Assembly: GCA_030761205.1 (NCBI GenBank)
Contig: JAULJL010000041.1
Coordinates: forward strand, 1,250,001-1,314,000
DNA length: 64,000 bases
Source: Fremontodendron californicum
Lineage: Eukaryota; Streptophyta; Magnoliopsida; Malvales; Malvaceae
Direction: 5' to 3'
Shown here: positions 31,366 to 41,983 of the stretch, piece after piece
How the letters are laid out: every line of letters begins with the position of its first letter
Position numbering within the stretch: position 1 is the first letter of the stretch
Translations under genes and position numbers: made by a program
The notes under the pieces: model-generated
The model's input: only the letters and a program-made list of their open reading frames with translations
The model's database searches: none
Told to the model about the DNA's origin: nothing

Positions 31366-32541
31366 GTTAATTTACTTAGAGTGGGCTGATTAGGAGGGTT
31401 AGCTACTGACTTAGGATAATTTTTAAGCATTTTTAAACTCTAAAAATGGTTTTTCAAATCCCGGGTTAAGGGGAGTCAAGTCCGAATTTTTTTAACTTAG
31501 GAAATTAGAGCCATTTAAAAATTTTTAGCCTAGTTTTTTATTGTTAATTCAAGCTTTTCAAAATTGTTTTCAAACAATCACAAAGTATTTTGGCTTTAGA
31601 ATATTTAATTTGACATATTTTCCTAAGGTAGCCAGATATCTTTTTAGATATACGGATTTCCTTAATTAAAGGAAAAAATACATTTCATGTATTGCATTTT
31701 TATATTCATGCATTTTATATAATATGTGATTCTTGCCATAATAATTTCTATGTGTCATGACATTTAGGTTGCATTATATTATTTAGATTTTGCTATGTCA
31801 TTTTATTTATGTCATACATATACATATTCATTTCTTTTAAATGTTTTCAAAAAAAAAAGGATAATGGTTTTCAATAAAAATAAAGATATTCTCGAGTTAA
31901 AATAATTCATGAGTTCTCTACTGGGTTTGCTGGAGGGAATTTCATCAATTATCATTAATAAAGGAATATCTTTCTTTCAAGAGGAGAATGATTCAGAAAG
32001 TTTTCCAAAACTAATAAAAATTTCTATATTTTGCCACGTTTGTTGGGAAATATAGGAAAATTTTGAATTTATAAATTCCGGATCATTTTCAATAAAAAAT
32101 AAAATTATTTTTCTTTAAATTGGGAATTAATTTGAAATACTAAATTTAAAACCAACTTTTACCGAGACTTGAGATAACACACGATTAATAAGGTACCGAT
32201 TTATACGGGCGTTGTGGGGGTGCTAATCCTTCCCCACACGTAACCGACTCCCGAACCTGCTTCTTTGATTTCTCTGGTTTAAAACGCAGACTTGAAATTG
32301 GTTTTTAAAATGTTTTAATTAATTTTTAAAATATTTTATAAAACCGGTTTTAATAGGTGGCCGATCACACCTAGCTAAAAACGATTGGTGGCGACTCTAT
32401 GTCTTTTTTAAGGTCATTTTCAAAACCTTCATTTTTTAGAGGAATTAAGTCGACTTTTCCTCGATTTTTTAATGTCACGCCTAACGAATAATACAGTCTT
32501 GCGATGAGACTCGTCGTTATTTTTTTTAGGTTGCGACAGCT

Positions 32542-32560
32542 TGGCGACTCCGCTGGGGAC
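32542..32560 (+). other. Primer-binding site of the Ogre-like element
   Basis: TGGCGACTCCGCTGGGGAC starts three bases after the 5' LTR. The TGG pairs with a tRNA CCA end. I recall this motif as the one used by Ogre-like elements (reported as tRNA-Arg), which is unverified here. It differs from the primer site of the Tat-type element at 14097-14114, so the two elements belong to different families. Confidence 0.8.
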
Positions 32561-33979
32561 GATTAGAGAGTCAGGCCTAGAATTAGTCATATGTTATCAA
32601 AGTCTCGATTTTGGTTGGTTGAATTGGTATTTAATTTTAATTCCCACATTTTTTAATAAGGAGAATTTTGAAAATAATAAAATGTTTTTAAGTATGTTCA
32701 TACTCATGTGCATGCATTTTATTTTTGTTCTCTAGTTATTTAAGGTTGTATATTATAATTGCTTGTCGGTTAATGCGTTACACTATTCTTGAATGTTTTA
32801 ATTGCTAGGGCATTTAGAATAAGGTTTGTAGAATAGGTAGTGAAAGGTTTGATATTCCTCCACACACACTACACGTGCATTTGCATAACATGAATCCTCT
32901 ACCCGGGTTCCGTCCTTTTAAGTGGGAGTAAAGTAACTAAGCCTTCGTGATTGATCCTCCGTATGGGCTAGTGAAACACTTTCGGAGTATAAAGTACCTA
33001 ATGCCTTCGTGATGATCCTCCGCATGGGCATAGGAAAATATACTCTAACGAATTGAACCCGCTTTTATCGTGGTGCCTTACTAGCCTTCACCGGCGACAG
33101 TGAGGAACAATTCGGGGCCTTAGAACCGATTCACCCTCATATAGTGAACCTAGGCGAAGCCATGCCGGATTTTCGTTAGATATACCGAAAATAGGAACAC
33201 ATGGAGGGACATTTCTAAACTTTTTGTTACCTATTTTACACTCCGAATAAGTGTGGTAGATCGGGCAACGATGTACGTACATCGCCAGTAATAAATGTGA
33301 TACTCCGCCTCGAAGGCATCGTGATGCCTAAATAAGCAGATATTGTTGGGGCAGATGTTCATTAGCTGTTTTAAAAAAACAAAAAAATCATGTTTCAAGC
33401 ATTTTTGCATGTTGCACATTTCATGCATGTGTGAATGGAGCATGTACATTTTTGGTTGTATTATTTATCTCATTCTTTGCAATAAACAGTTGGTAATTTC
33501 ATTTGATGATTTCATAAAACCGGTAGTGTCACATGAACATTTGCATATGGTACCATAGTGGGATCCACCCTGAAATTCTTTTGAAAATAATGTGATTGGT
33601 TTTTCATAAAAAAAAACGTGTTAAAAAAAAATCATAAATTTGGAGGCAAATCTTGCATAATGAGATTTTTGAATAATCAAGATTTAGGTCCCACCAATTT
33701 CGTGTAATCATTGATTTCTTTGTGTATACCTTTGTGATAATTCATTTAGTCTTAGCATGTATCATTTTGACATCATAGCATGCATGTTCATTCATTGTAG
33801 AATACATGCATTGTCATTATCTGTATATACCTGGCATTAGATTGCATCCATAGCATACATAGCCATCATACATATTCTCTGTATATGTTCATGCAATAAT
33901 CATCAGTATATTCATGCACATAGGAATAGAGCATGTACATTCATAATTGTATTCTTAATCTCATGACATTTTCATTTGC
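32561..33979 (+). other. Long leader of the Ogre-like element
   Basis: About 1.4 kb lies between the primer site and the first protein frame. No convincing frame is seen. A short imperfect direct repeat has the form CCTTCGTGATTGATCCTCCGTATGGGC and CCTTCGTGATGATCCTCCGCATGGGC (about 32943 and 33005). Splice signals could exist, as Ogre elements are known to splice, but I could not delimit an intron. Confidence 0.5.
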
Positions 33980-34930
33980 ATGAAAGGGGTTCGAGATATG
34001 AGGAATGAATCGGAGGAACGATTGGGTGCTTTGGAACGCAATCAAGAGGAATATGGACATGAAATCCGAGAGGTGAAGGAACAACTTGCCAAATTGCTGA
34101 AAATGGTTGAGGATATGGGTAACAGTAAAGGTGAACTTTCTCAGGGCTTCGCATCATCTTCGGATCAACCAAAACCATTAGGTCCAGAACACATAATCCT
34201 TGCTGGATCCTGCGCTTGTCAATGCCACAAAGGTTGCAATCCTGATGAAATTATGGACAAAATCGTGAAAATGATTAAACCTGAGAGCCTGATACCAAAG
34301 ATAGAAACCTTAGATCCTGTACCATACCTGCAAACTGTTCGAGGTCCAAGCCAGTATCCCCACCCTACCATGGTCCAATCGTCCATTGGGATGACCACTA
34401 CGGGATTCCTGAATCCCACTCCATCACCAACAACTACCAGTTCATACTATTTCCCTCATCAATCACCTTATTCAGCATCTGGGATAGGAACCTCGAGCTA
34501 TGTACAACCTCCAAAGGCCCCGTGTCCAAATCCATACCCTTACCATGCTGTTCCGCCACATCTCCATGTAAATACTCCGGTTCGGACCTTAGTGCCACTA
34601 CCAAGTGCCCCAACTCCTAGGCCATGTGTGACTAAGAAACGACCCCAGGATAAGACCCAAATGCCTTTTGATCCCATTCCAATCAGCTACCAAGAGCTTC
34701 TCCCTACACTGATCCAAAATCACATGGTTGCCTGTGTCCCATTGAAACCCCTGTTACCACCATATCCAAGGTGGTATAATCCAAATGAAAGATGTGATTA
34801 TCACTGTGGAATTGTTGGTCATAGCATCGAAGATTGTATAGCAGTCAAAAGGAAAGTGCAAGCTCTTATAGATGCCAAGTGGTTGGATCCAACGACATTG
34901 ATTGATAGAGGACTGGAAAAGCGTCATTAG
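33980..34930 (+). CDS. Gag-related protein without the gag core (ORF1)
   Basis: The frame has 316 codons. Residues about 5-50 form a charged, heptad-like helix (EERLGALERNQEEYGHE...KEQLAKLLKMVEDM). The middle (about 110-235) is rich in P, S, T and Y. The C-terminal 80 residues closely parallel the end of the Gag encoded at 35760-37217. Both have a DPIPxxYxELLPxLIQNHxV block, a PPYPxWYxxNExC block and a CHHC knuckle CX2HX5HX4C (here CDYHCGIVGHSIEDC, about 272-286). The retrotransposon gag core between helix and knuckle is absent. It looks like a duplicated gag that lost its core or swapped it for a proline-rich linker. The role is unknown; RNA binding through the knuckle is an inference. Ogre elements are known to have an extra ORF1 before gag, though I do not know if it is homologous. 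Confidence 0.75.
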   Translation: MKGVRDMRNESEERLGALERNQEEYGHEIREVKEQLAKLLKMVEDMGNSKGELSQGFASSSDQPKPLGPEHIILAGSCACQCHKGCNPDEIMDKIVKMIKPESLIPKIETLDPVPYLQTVRGPSQYPHPTMVQSSIGMTTTGFLNPTPSPTTTSSYYFPHQSPYSASGIGTSSYVQPPKAPCPNPYPYHAVPPHLHVNTPVRTLVPLPSAPTPRPCVTKKRPQDKTQMPFDPIPISYQELLPTLIQNHMVACVPLKPLLPPYPRWYNPNERCDYHCGIVGHSIEDCIAVKRKVQALIDAKWLDPTTLIDRGLEKRH

Positions 34931-35759
34931 GATTGGGAGATTTACAGCATTGAGGTGGAAAGACTTCGGTCTTATATGATGTAATAGGATTTTACTTTTT
35001 CAGTAGCCGGCTCTTATAGCCTTAGGATGCTAGGAAGAATAAAGTGCTTGTAAAGACAGTTTTAACTATTGCTCAAATTTTGTAAAACATGGTTTATACC
35101 ATTGTGAACATTGATATGGGAAGGAATTGAGTATGCTTCAAATTTATAAGATGTTGATGATTAAGTTCCTCCGATTCTTATTTCCTCCGTGATATCTTCC
35201 CTTTGCATTTTGCATCCCATCAATTATTTGTCAGGTTGCATTCATGCATTCATAATCAGCATGATTTTTCTGTATATATCCATGCATTAATTTGCTTATT
35301 ACATACATCATGATTAGCATTAGGTCACATTCATGACACACATGATTAGCATGATTTTCTTTGTATATACTCTCTATCAATCATTCATTGTTTGCATGTA
35401 TCATAATTGACACCATGTTGCATTCATAGGATGTATGAACATTCATTGGGAAATATGCTAAAATGCACATGATCAGTCATTGCATATATTCATGTGTTGA
35501 TTTGTTTATTCTTTGCTTGCAACATGGTGGCATTGTGATTGCATTTATTACATATATGGTCAGCATGTTTCTATTGTACATGTCCATACATCATATTGTT
35601 TAGGCTTCACATGCATCAAATTGCATTCATAGCTCATTCATCATGACATACATTTGGGGGAAATAAAATAGAAGTTGGCTTGGCTTCAGGAGTCTTTGAA
35701 ATAATTTACATTTCAAATCAGAAGAAGTACTGAGTACACTTTTAATACAGGCTGCTGCT

Positions 35760-37217
35760 ATGGAGGATGAACAAGTTGCCCGAATGGAAAGAATGGAAAG
35801 GGAACAGAAAGAATTGCGAGAACAGCTGGCAAAATCTCAAGCAGAATCTAAGGATCATATGACTAAACTGATGGAGCTAATGTCTGCTGTAATCAAGGGA
35901 AAAGGATACACCGAAAACTTTGTCGCCGGAGAAGGGTTAGAGGTACAAAAGGGCCAAGATGAGGTCGCAATAAGTGATGCCCAGAACACTGTTAACCCCG
36001 TCAATGTCCTAAACTCAGATGATCTAGCTGAACAGGCAAAGTTGAAAAGGGTTGCAGTAAATGAGGTCGAGTTGGCAGATTCCCAAGGGAAATATCAGTT
36101 GTTAGATGAAAGGCTCCGGGCAATAGAAAGAACAGATGTATTCGGGAGTGTGGAGGCGAAAGAACGATGCTTGGTCCTCGATTTAGTCATTCCTCATAAG
36201 TTCAAGATCCCTGACTTTGTGAAATATGACGGGACGACCGATCCATCAGCCCACATCACTATGTTCTGCCGGAAGATGACAAGTCATATAGGTAATGATA
36301 AGCTTTTGATTCACTGTTTTCAGGATAGCCTCAGCGGGTCCGCAATTAGGTGGTATAGTCAGTTGAGTAAGGACCAGATACGCTCTTGGAATGATTTGGC
36401 TAGGGCTTTTCTAAACCAGTACAAGCATATGACCGACATGGCGCCTGACCGTCTCACCTTGCAAAATATGAAGAAAAGAGCTACTGAGAGCTTCAAAGAA
36501 TATGCGCAACGGTGGATGAGCCTGGCCGTCCAAGTACAACCGCCTTTAACTCAGAAGGAAACCACTGTCCTTTTTGTGAATACACTACAGGCCCCATACT
36601 ACGACAGACTTGTCGGCAACACCACAAAGAATTTTTCGGATATGGTAATTTCAGGGGAGATGATTGAGAATGCTATCAAGGATGGGAAAATTGAAGGAGA
36701 AAGAACATCCAATACCAAGAACAAGGGGGCATCTGAAAAGAAAAAGGAAGATACCCAAGTCGTGGAAGACTTTGCCCCATCTCCCCAATTATCCTTGTAT
36801 CAGCCATTTTACTCTACCCTGAACAATGTCTCTCAAGGTTTTTATCCCTACCAACCAATGACTGCAACTACACCAAAATTTGCATCTGTCTATCAATCGA
36901 ACATCCTTGGGAATAATCGAAGTGGGCATAAAAAGCGAAAAATAAATCAGGTTGACCCGATTCCTGTGACATACAGTGAGCTACTACCTCAACTCATCCA
37001 GAATCACCTTGTGACACCCGTGCAAATAGAGCCTCTGAAGCCCCCTTATCCAAGCTGGTATGATGCTAATGAGTGTTGTGGGTATCATTCTGGAAATCAA
37101 GGTCACTCAACAGAGAACTGCCCCGCTTTGAAGTACAAGGTCAGGGATCTCATCAAGGCTGGTTCGATAAGTTTTGAAGATGGAAAAGCCAAGTGTCATA
37201 AGAAACATTTTGCATGA
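35760..37217 (+). CDS. Gag protein of the Ogre-like element
   Basis: The frame has 485 codons. An N-terminal charged helix (about 5-45, ERMEREQKELREQLAKS) is followed by a linker. The retrotransposon gag core spans about 143-300 (PHKFKIPDFVKYDGTTDP, then GSAIRWYSQL, SWNDLARAFLNQYKH and ESFKEYAQRWMSLAVQV). A basic stretch (GHKKRKINQ) precedes the DPIPVTYSELLPQLIQNH block. A CHHC knuckle with CX2HX5HX4C spacing (CGYHSGNQGHSTENC) lies at about 439-453. The frame stops 30 residues later with no protease. The start ATG follows a short leader and is the first in frame. Gag would package element RNA in cytoplasmic particles. Confidence 0.92.
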   Translation: MEDEQVARMERMEREQKELREQLAKSQAESKDHMTKLMELMSAVIKGKGYTENFVAGEGLEVQKGQDEVAISDAQNTVNPVNVLNSDDLAEQAKLKRVAVNEVELADSQGKYQLLDERLRAIERTDVFGSVEAKERCLVLDLVIPHKFKIPDFVKYDGTTDPSAHITMFCRKMTSHIGNDKLLIHCFQDSLSGSAIRWYSQLSKDQIRSWNDLARAFLNQYKHMTDMAPDRLTLQNMKKRATESFKEYAQRWMSLAVQVQPPLTQKETTVLFVNTLQAPYYDRLVGNTTKNFSDMVISGEMIENAIKDGKIEGERTSNTKNKGASEKKKEDTQVVEDFAPSPQLSLYQPFYSTLNNVSQGFYPYQPMTATTPKFASVYQSNILGNNRSGHKKRKINQVDPIPVTYSELLPQLIQNHLVTPVQIEPLKPPYPSWYDANECCGYHSGNQGHSTENCPALKYKVRDLIKAGSISFEDGKAKCHKKHFA

Positions 37218-39980
37218 TCATATTAGGTTTTTGACACAGGTAGTTCTATACACTGTGATGACGAAAGCACTTGTCTCATGTTAACATCTACATGAATTAA
37301 ATGAATTTTGAATTTTAAATGCTTTGTGTTTGTTGTGTTTCAACAATAACTTGAATTTGCAAAAACAAGCATTAAGGAATTTTTAGTGATGGATAGTCTC
37401 AAGAAGATTGATGATCAGTGTTACAAATGACCCAATACCTTCTCCATTCTTTTTTAGGCTTTCCTAAGCCTAAATCTTTTGAACCGAGACCATTTGAAAG
37501 ACCTAATGCTTCAAGGAATATGAATGATTTGACTTCATAAAACCATTGTCATCACATAATAAGCAAAGACTTAGATCTTAGTCTAGGCTATGAACAAAGG
37601 AACGAACTTTTTGAAAATTTTCAAATTCCTTGAAAATCAAACAAATGAGACATTCTTTCAAGAATCCAGATTTTGATAATTTGGTGTGTGTCAAGATTGT
37701 GCTAAAACCATTCATGACCTTTCCCAATAACCACAAAACATTAATTGCCCAGACATCACTTCATGTTTGACACCCTGGGGCACAATGATTAAAATAGATT
37801 ATCCCTTGTCCTAGAGAAAACCCGTTTTTTGGGTCATATTTTCCTTGTCTCTTCAAAGAACTCAGATTTGAAATTCATCCTTTTCAGTACAGGCCTGGAC
37901 TTGCTATGTTCCTCGTTGATACAAATTCTCATTGGTTAATCAAATTGGGGCATCATATGTGGAAATGATGGATACATGGTGAATAAGGATGGACTAAACG
38001 CATGAATCATTGGGGCATGCGACGAAAAAACAAAAAAAGAAAAAATTGTGATATCATGCATATGAGAATTTGGATGATTCCAAAGTGCAAAATGAAATTT
38101 TGATTATCTATTTCCCCTGAGGATTGCTTTTCAATGAGAATATTTGGGCTTGATATGATGAATGGCCATCTTTCATATCCCTTTCACACAAAAAGAAATT
38201 ATCCATAGTCACCCCTTTTGAGCCAAAAGATTTTTTTCTTCTTTGAACCCTGATCAAAGATCACCCTCTACACTAGGGGGCAAATGTAAGGAAAGATCTT
38301 TTTGAAAGATTATTGAGAAACGAATCCTAGCTCAAAGACAGATGCAAACCAAATGGAGCCCCAAATAAAGACGGGCTCACTCCGTTGAAAAGAAGGGGGG
38401 CAAAATGAAAAAAGAAAACAAAATGTATGAAATACATGGCAAATTGAAAGCCAAGAGCGAGGAAAGAAAGACACAAAAGTCAAAAGGAAAGAAATATCCA
38501 AGAAGGGACAAATGCTTCAAAGAGAATCCTCCTCAAGAAATGATCCTTGATCTGATTACCCTCAAACACATATTTTGGGCCTATTTATCCTTTCTTTCTG
38601 AACCCTGAGCCATGGCCTACATTACGTGCTTTAAAAGTCCATTTTGATCAAGCATGAATATTTAATTTGAAAGGTTTTTTCCTCAGATTTTATCCCATTT
38701 TATCGAATTATCATTTCACTAAGGAAGAATTTAGAATTCCCAATTGTATGGTAAAAAAAAATGGAAAGAATGGGACTCTAGGGCGAAAACCCAAAAATGG
38801 GCGGTCTAGAGTAAATTTGGAAATTTTCGATGCCATCTATGAAAGTGCCGATACCATAAAAAGAGGAGGTCATCTTAAAGGAGTGGTCATCGAGGAACAT
38901 CTAGGAATTCTTGAACCCCAAATTGCCAATTCTCATTCAAGAGGATTGTCTTCAAAAACTGAAACTTTTTTCCATGATTAAACTTTTCAATTTAAACATC
39001 CCGGCCAATCTTGACGCTTGTCAAAATACCTTGATATGGTAACTAAAAGAATGTTGAATTTGCTTGGTTCTCAATGAATTCATGATTTATAAAACTTGTT
39101 CCATTTGTGAGCCTAGAAGGGATATGCATTTCTGTCATGAAATTTTCCTGGAAAAGCCAGAATCTCGTTATACCAAGCTTTGCCAATCCCAGTTGAAAAA
39201 AAACCCAGATTGATACTTAGAGAAATTTCTAACAATGATCATCAGTCTTCAAAAGATTTATATATCACACATTGTGGAGTTAAAATTTTTGGCTTAGAAG
39301 TTTTCCTTAAATAAGCAAAATTGTTTTTCAAAACAAAAAAAAAATATTTTTGAAATACCCATTTTTGATGTTGACATGAGACAAGGGTTTTCTAACCCAA
39401 AGGTATAGAACTGCCAGGATAAGTCCTGACTTCCAGATATGAGAAGAAGAAATCGAACTCAGTTCAGATCTCTATTGATGGAAGTTTGAAAACTGTTGGG
39501 GCAAAGAGAATAGCCGAAATGAATTGAAGATATACTCTGATTTGAAGAGGAAAAATGAATTTGAAAGGCTAAGCCAAAGTCTAGAAAAACAACCGGGGGC
39601 ATTTGCATCACTCATGAGCACTCATCTCTTTATTGAGCTTTTGCATCTGCACAGTGTCAGCAAGCATTTGCATCATTCATGGGTATTTGCATTGGCATTA
39701 TTCCATAAGCATCTGCATTTTTTACCTTTACATTTACATTCTTCATGGAATTCGCATTTGTGTCGTCTCAAGCAATTGCATCATTTCTAGAATCATTGCA
39801 TTTTCATTATTGTGTGGTAATTGTAGTTACACCATTCATAAACCAGTTACATGAACACAATTAGTAGGGGCATCTGCATCATGAAACATGGGCATCAATC
39901 CAGGCCATTTGCATTTGCACTAAGAAATATTTTACATTTGCACCATGAAGCATGAGCACCTTGTTAAAAGACATGTGCAT
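37218..39980 (+). other. Noncoding interior of the Ogre-like element (pol absent)
   Basis: About 2.8 kb sits where protease and pol would be expected. I read both strands and find none of the RT, RNase H or integrase motifs. Open frames here (for example 38667-38981 plus, 39524-39790 plus) resemble nothing known. A 43-bp imperfect palindrome with ACTCTAG/CTAGAGT ends lies at about 38775-38815. From about 39600 the sequence fills with ATTTGCATC words. Confidence 0.6.
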
Positions 39981-39984
39981 CTGC

Positions 39985-40985
39985 ATCATTTCTCAAAGCT
40001 TCTGGTGGGGATATCCAGAATTTTAGAATTTTACATTGAACAAGTCTTCGGTGGTGATAGCTGAAGCCTCTGGTGGAGATATCCAGGGTTTTATAATTTT
40101 GAAACATGAGAAATTTTCTTCTGGTGGAGATATCCAGAATTTTACAATTTTAAAAAGTGAACAAGTCTTCGGTGGTGATAGCTGAAGCCTCTGGTGGAGA
40201 TATCCAGGGTTTTATAATTTTGAAACATGAGAAATCTTCTTCTGAAGAAGTTACCTAGAATTTTACAATGAGCAAGTCTTTGGTGGTGATAGCCAAAGCT
40301 TCTGGTGGGGATATCCAGAATTTTACAATTTTAAAAGTGAACAAGTCTTCGGTGGTGATAGCTGAAGCCTCTGGTGGAGATATCCAGGGTTTTATAATTT
40401 TGAAAAATGAGAAATTTTATTCTGAAGGAGTTACCCAGAATTTTACAATGAGCAAGTCTTTGGTGGTGATAGCCAAAGCTTCTGGTGGGGATATCCAGAA
40501 TTTTACAGTTTTAAAAGTGAACAAGTCTTCGGTGGTGATAGCTGAAGCCTCTGGTGGAGATATCCAGGGTTTTATAATTTTGAAAAATGAGAAATTTTAT
40601 TCTGAAGGAGTTACCCAGAATTTTACAATGACCAAGTCTTTGGTGGTGATAGTCAAAGCTTCTGGTGGTGATATCCAGAATTTTGCAGTTTTAAAAGTGA
40701 ATAAGTCTTCGGTGGTGATAGCTGAAGCCTCTGGTGGAGATATCCAGGGTTTTATAATTTTGAAACATGAGAAATCTTCTTCTAGATGAGTTATCTAGAA
40801 TTTTATATTGAGCAAGTCTTTGGTGGTGATAGCCAAAGCTTCTGGTGGGGATATCCAGAATTTTACAGTTTTAAAAATGAAGAAGTCTTCGGTGGTGATA
40901 GCTGAAGCCTCTGGTGGAGATACCTAGGGTTTTATAATTTTGAAAAATGAGAAATATTCTTTTGAAGGAGTTATCCAGAATTTTT
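39985..40985 (+). repeat. 180-bp tandem array with internal half-repeat
   Basis: Units with CAAGTCTTTGGTGGTGATAG start near 40271, 40451, 40631 and 40811, exactly 180 bp apart, preceded by shorter, less regular copies from 39985. Each unit holds two related halves: GGTGATAGCCAAAGCTTCTGGTGGGG and GGTGATAGCTGAAGCCTCTGGTGGAG, each followed by ATATCCAG. Because 180 is a multiple of three, a frame (40268-40789) stays open with a 60-residue repeat. Further copies of the half-unit occur at about 41277-41620. Confidence 0.9.
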
Positions 40986-41200
40986 TTCAACATGTGCATC
41001 TACATCAAGAAGCATTTGCATCAATCTAAGTTAGTTAAATCTGCATCAAGAAAGTTTGCATCAAATCAAGTCATTTACATTTGCATCAAAGACATTTGCA
41101 CCAATCTAAGTCATTTGCATCTACATCAAGAAGCGTTTGCATCAACAAAAGACATTTGCATTTGCATCATGAAGCATTTGCATCATCTCTTAAAGCTTTC
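40985..41200 (+). repeat. CATTTGCATC-rich short repeat
   Basis: At least ten copies of the word (C/T)ATTTGCATC, or the variant CATCTACATCAAGAAGCATTTGC, occur here. A looser set lies at 39595-39990. The organisation is irregular, with copies spaced 15-30 bp. It interrupts the 180-bp family, which resumes at 41277. Confidence 0.75.
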
Positions 41201-41983
41201 AGGTATAATCGATTTCGTTTCCTTAAGGCGAGTCGAGCCCCGAAATCATCGTCGAGGTACTTTTTTTTATTTATGAACAAGTCTTCGGTGGTGATAGCTG
41301 AAGCCTCTGGTGGAGATATCCAGAGTTTTTTTTTAAAGTCCTTTGAAAAGGTAGAAAGTCTTCGGTGGTGATAGCTGAAGCTTCTGGAGATGATACCCAG
41401 AATTTTACAGTTTTAAAAATGAGCAAGACTTCGGTGGGGATAGCTGAAGCCTCTGGTGGAGATATCCAGAGTTTTAAAATCCTTTGAAAAGATAGAAAGT
41501 CTTCGGTGGTGATAGCTGAAGCTTCTGGAGGTGATACCCAGAATTTTTACAAAATGAGCAAGACTTTGGTGGTGATAGCCGAAGCTTCTGGAGGAGATAT
41601 CCAGAATTTTAAGCACAGCTGAGAACAAGACAGGTTAAGGCCCCGAGACCATCGTCGAGGTCATTTCCTTTCTTGAAAATCGAATTCGTTTCCTTAAGAC
41701 GAATCGAGCCTTGTTTAGGCAGGGAATTCAATTTAAGGACAAAATCTTCAATTTATTTATTTTTTTTAATAAAAAAATTTTAAAAAAAAAAAGAAAAAAG
41801 AGAAAAAATGAAAAAAATAGAAAATGAAAAAAAGAAAATAAAAAATGGAAAATGCAAAAATGAATGAAGAAATGAAAAAGAAAACCCCTTTCCTTTCCAT
41901 GTGATTTCACTGACCGTACAAAATTAGTGTCGGTTTATCTTTGCCTGATTTCTGATTCTCAGCAATAGCCAAAGAGGGGCAGT
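41201..41983 (+). other. 3' interior end of the Ogre-like element with purine tract
   Basis: Two copies of a GC-richer word group (CCTTAAGGCGAGTCGAGCC near 41221, CCTTAAGACGAATCGAGCC near 41692; CATCGTCGAGGT near 41246 and 41650) bracket more 'GTCTTCGGTGGTGATAGCTG' units. An A/G-rich stretch covers 41770-41885. The last bases before the LTR, AAAGAGGGGCAGT (41971-41983), are the likely polypurine primer. Confidence 0.65.

Larger units (their letters stand above)
27947..32538 (+). repeat. 5' LTR (4592 bp) of the Ogre-like element
   Basis: In order it holds: a run of GTCAACCC-type short repeats (about 28080-28165); about four diverged 150-180-bp units (about 28640-29170) with 'ttgattccgagttcgtttgcaaaatggccaaatcccggg'; a TATA box; a 36/39-bp tandem array; a T-rich region; three units of about 220 bp (30695-31365); and the conserved end TTAGGTTGCGACA. 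Frames such as 28421-28945 (minus) are by-products of the repeats. TGGCGACTC at 32389-32397 repeats the first bases of the primer site. Confidence 0.93.

Noticed and set aside
40268..40789. 173-codon repeat protein annotated as a gene
   Set aside because: It comes from a 180-bp tandem array inside a retrotransposon interior, with no start context, no domain and no evidence of selection; kept as a finding.
39600..41200. Repeated ATTTGCAT words resembling the animal octamer transcription factor site
   Set aside because: Plants lack that regulatory system, and the words are part of a local short repeat.
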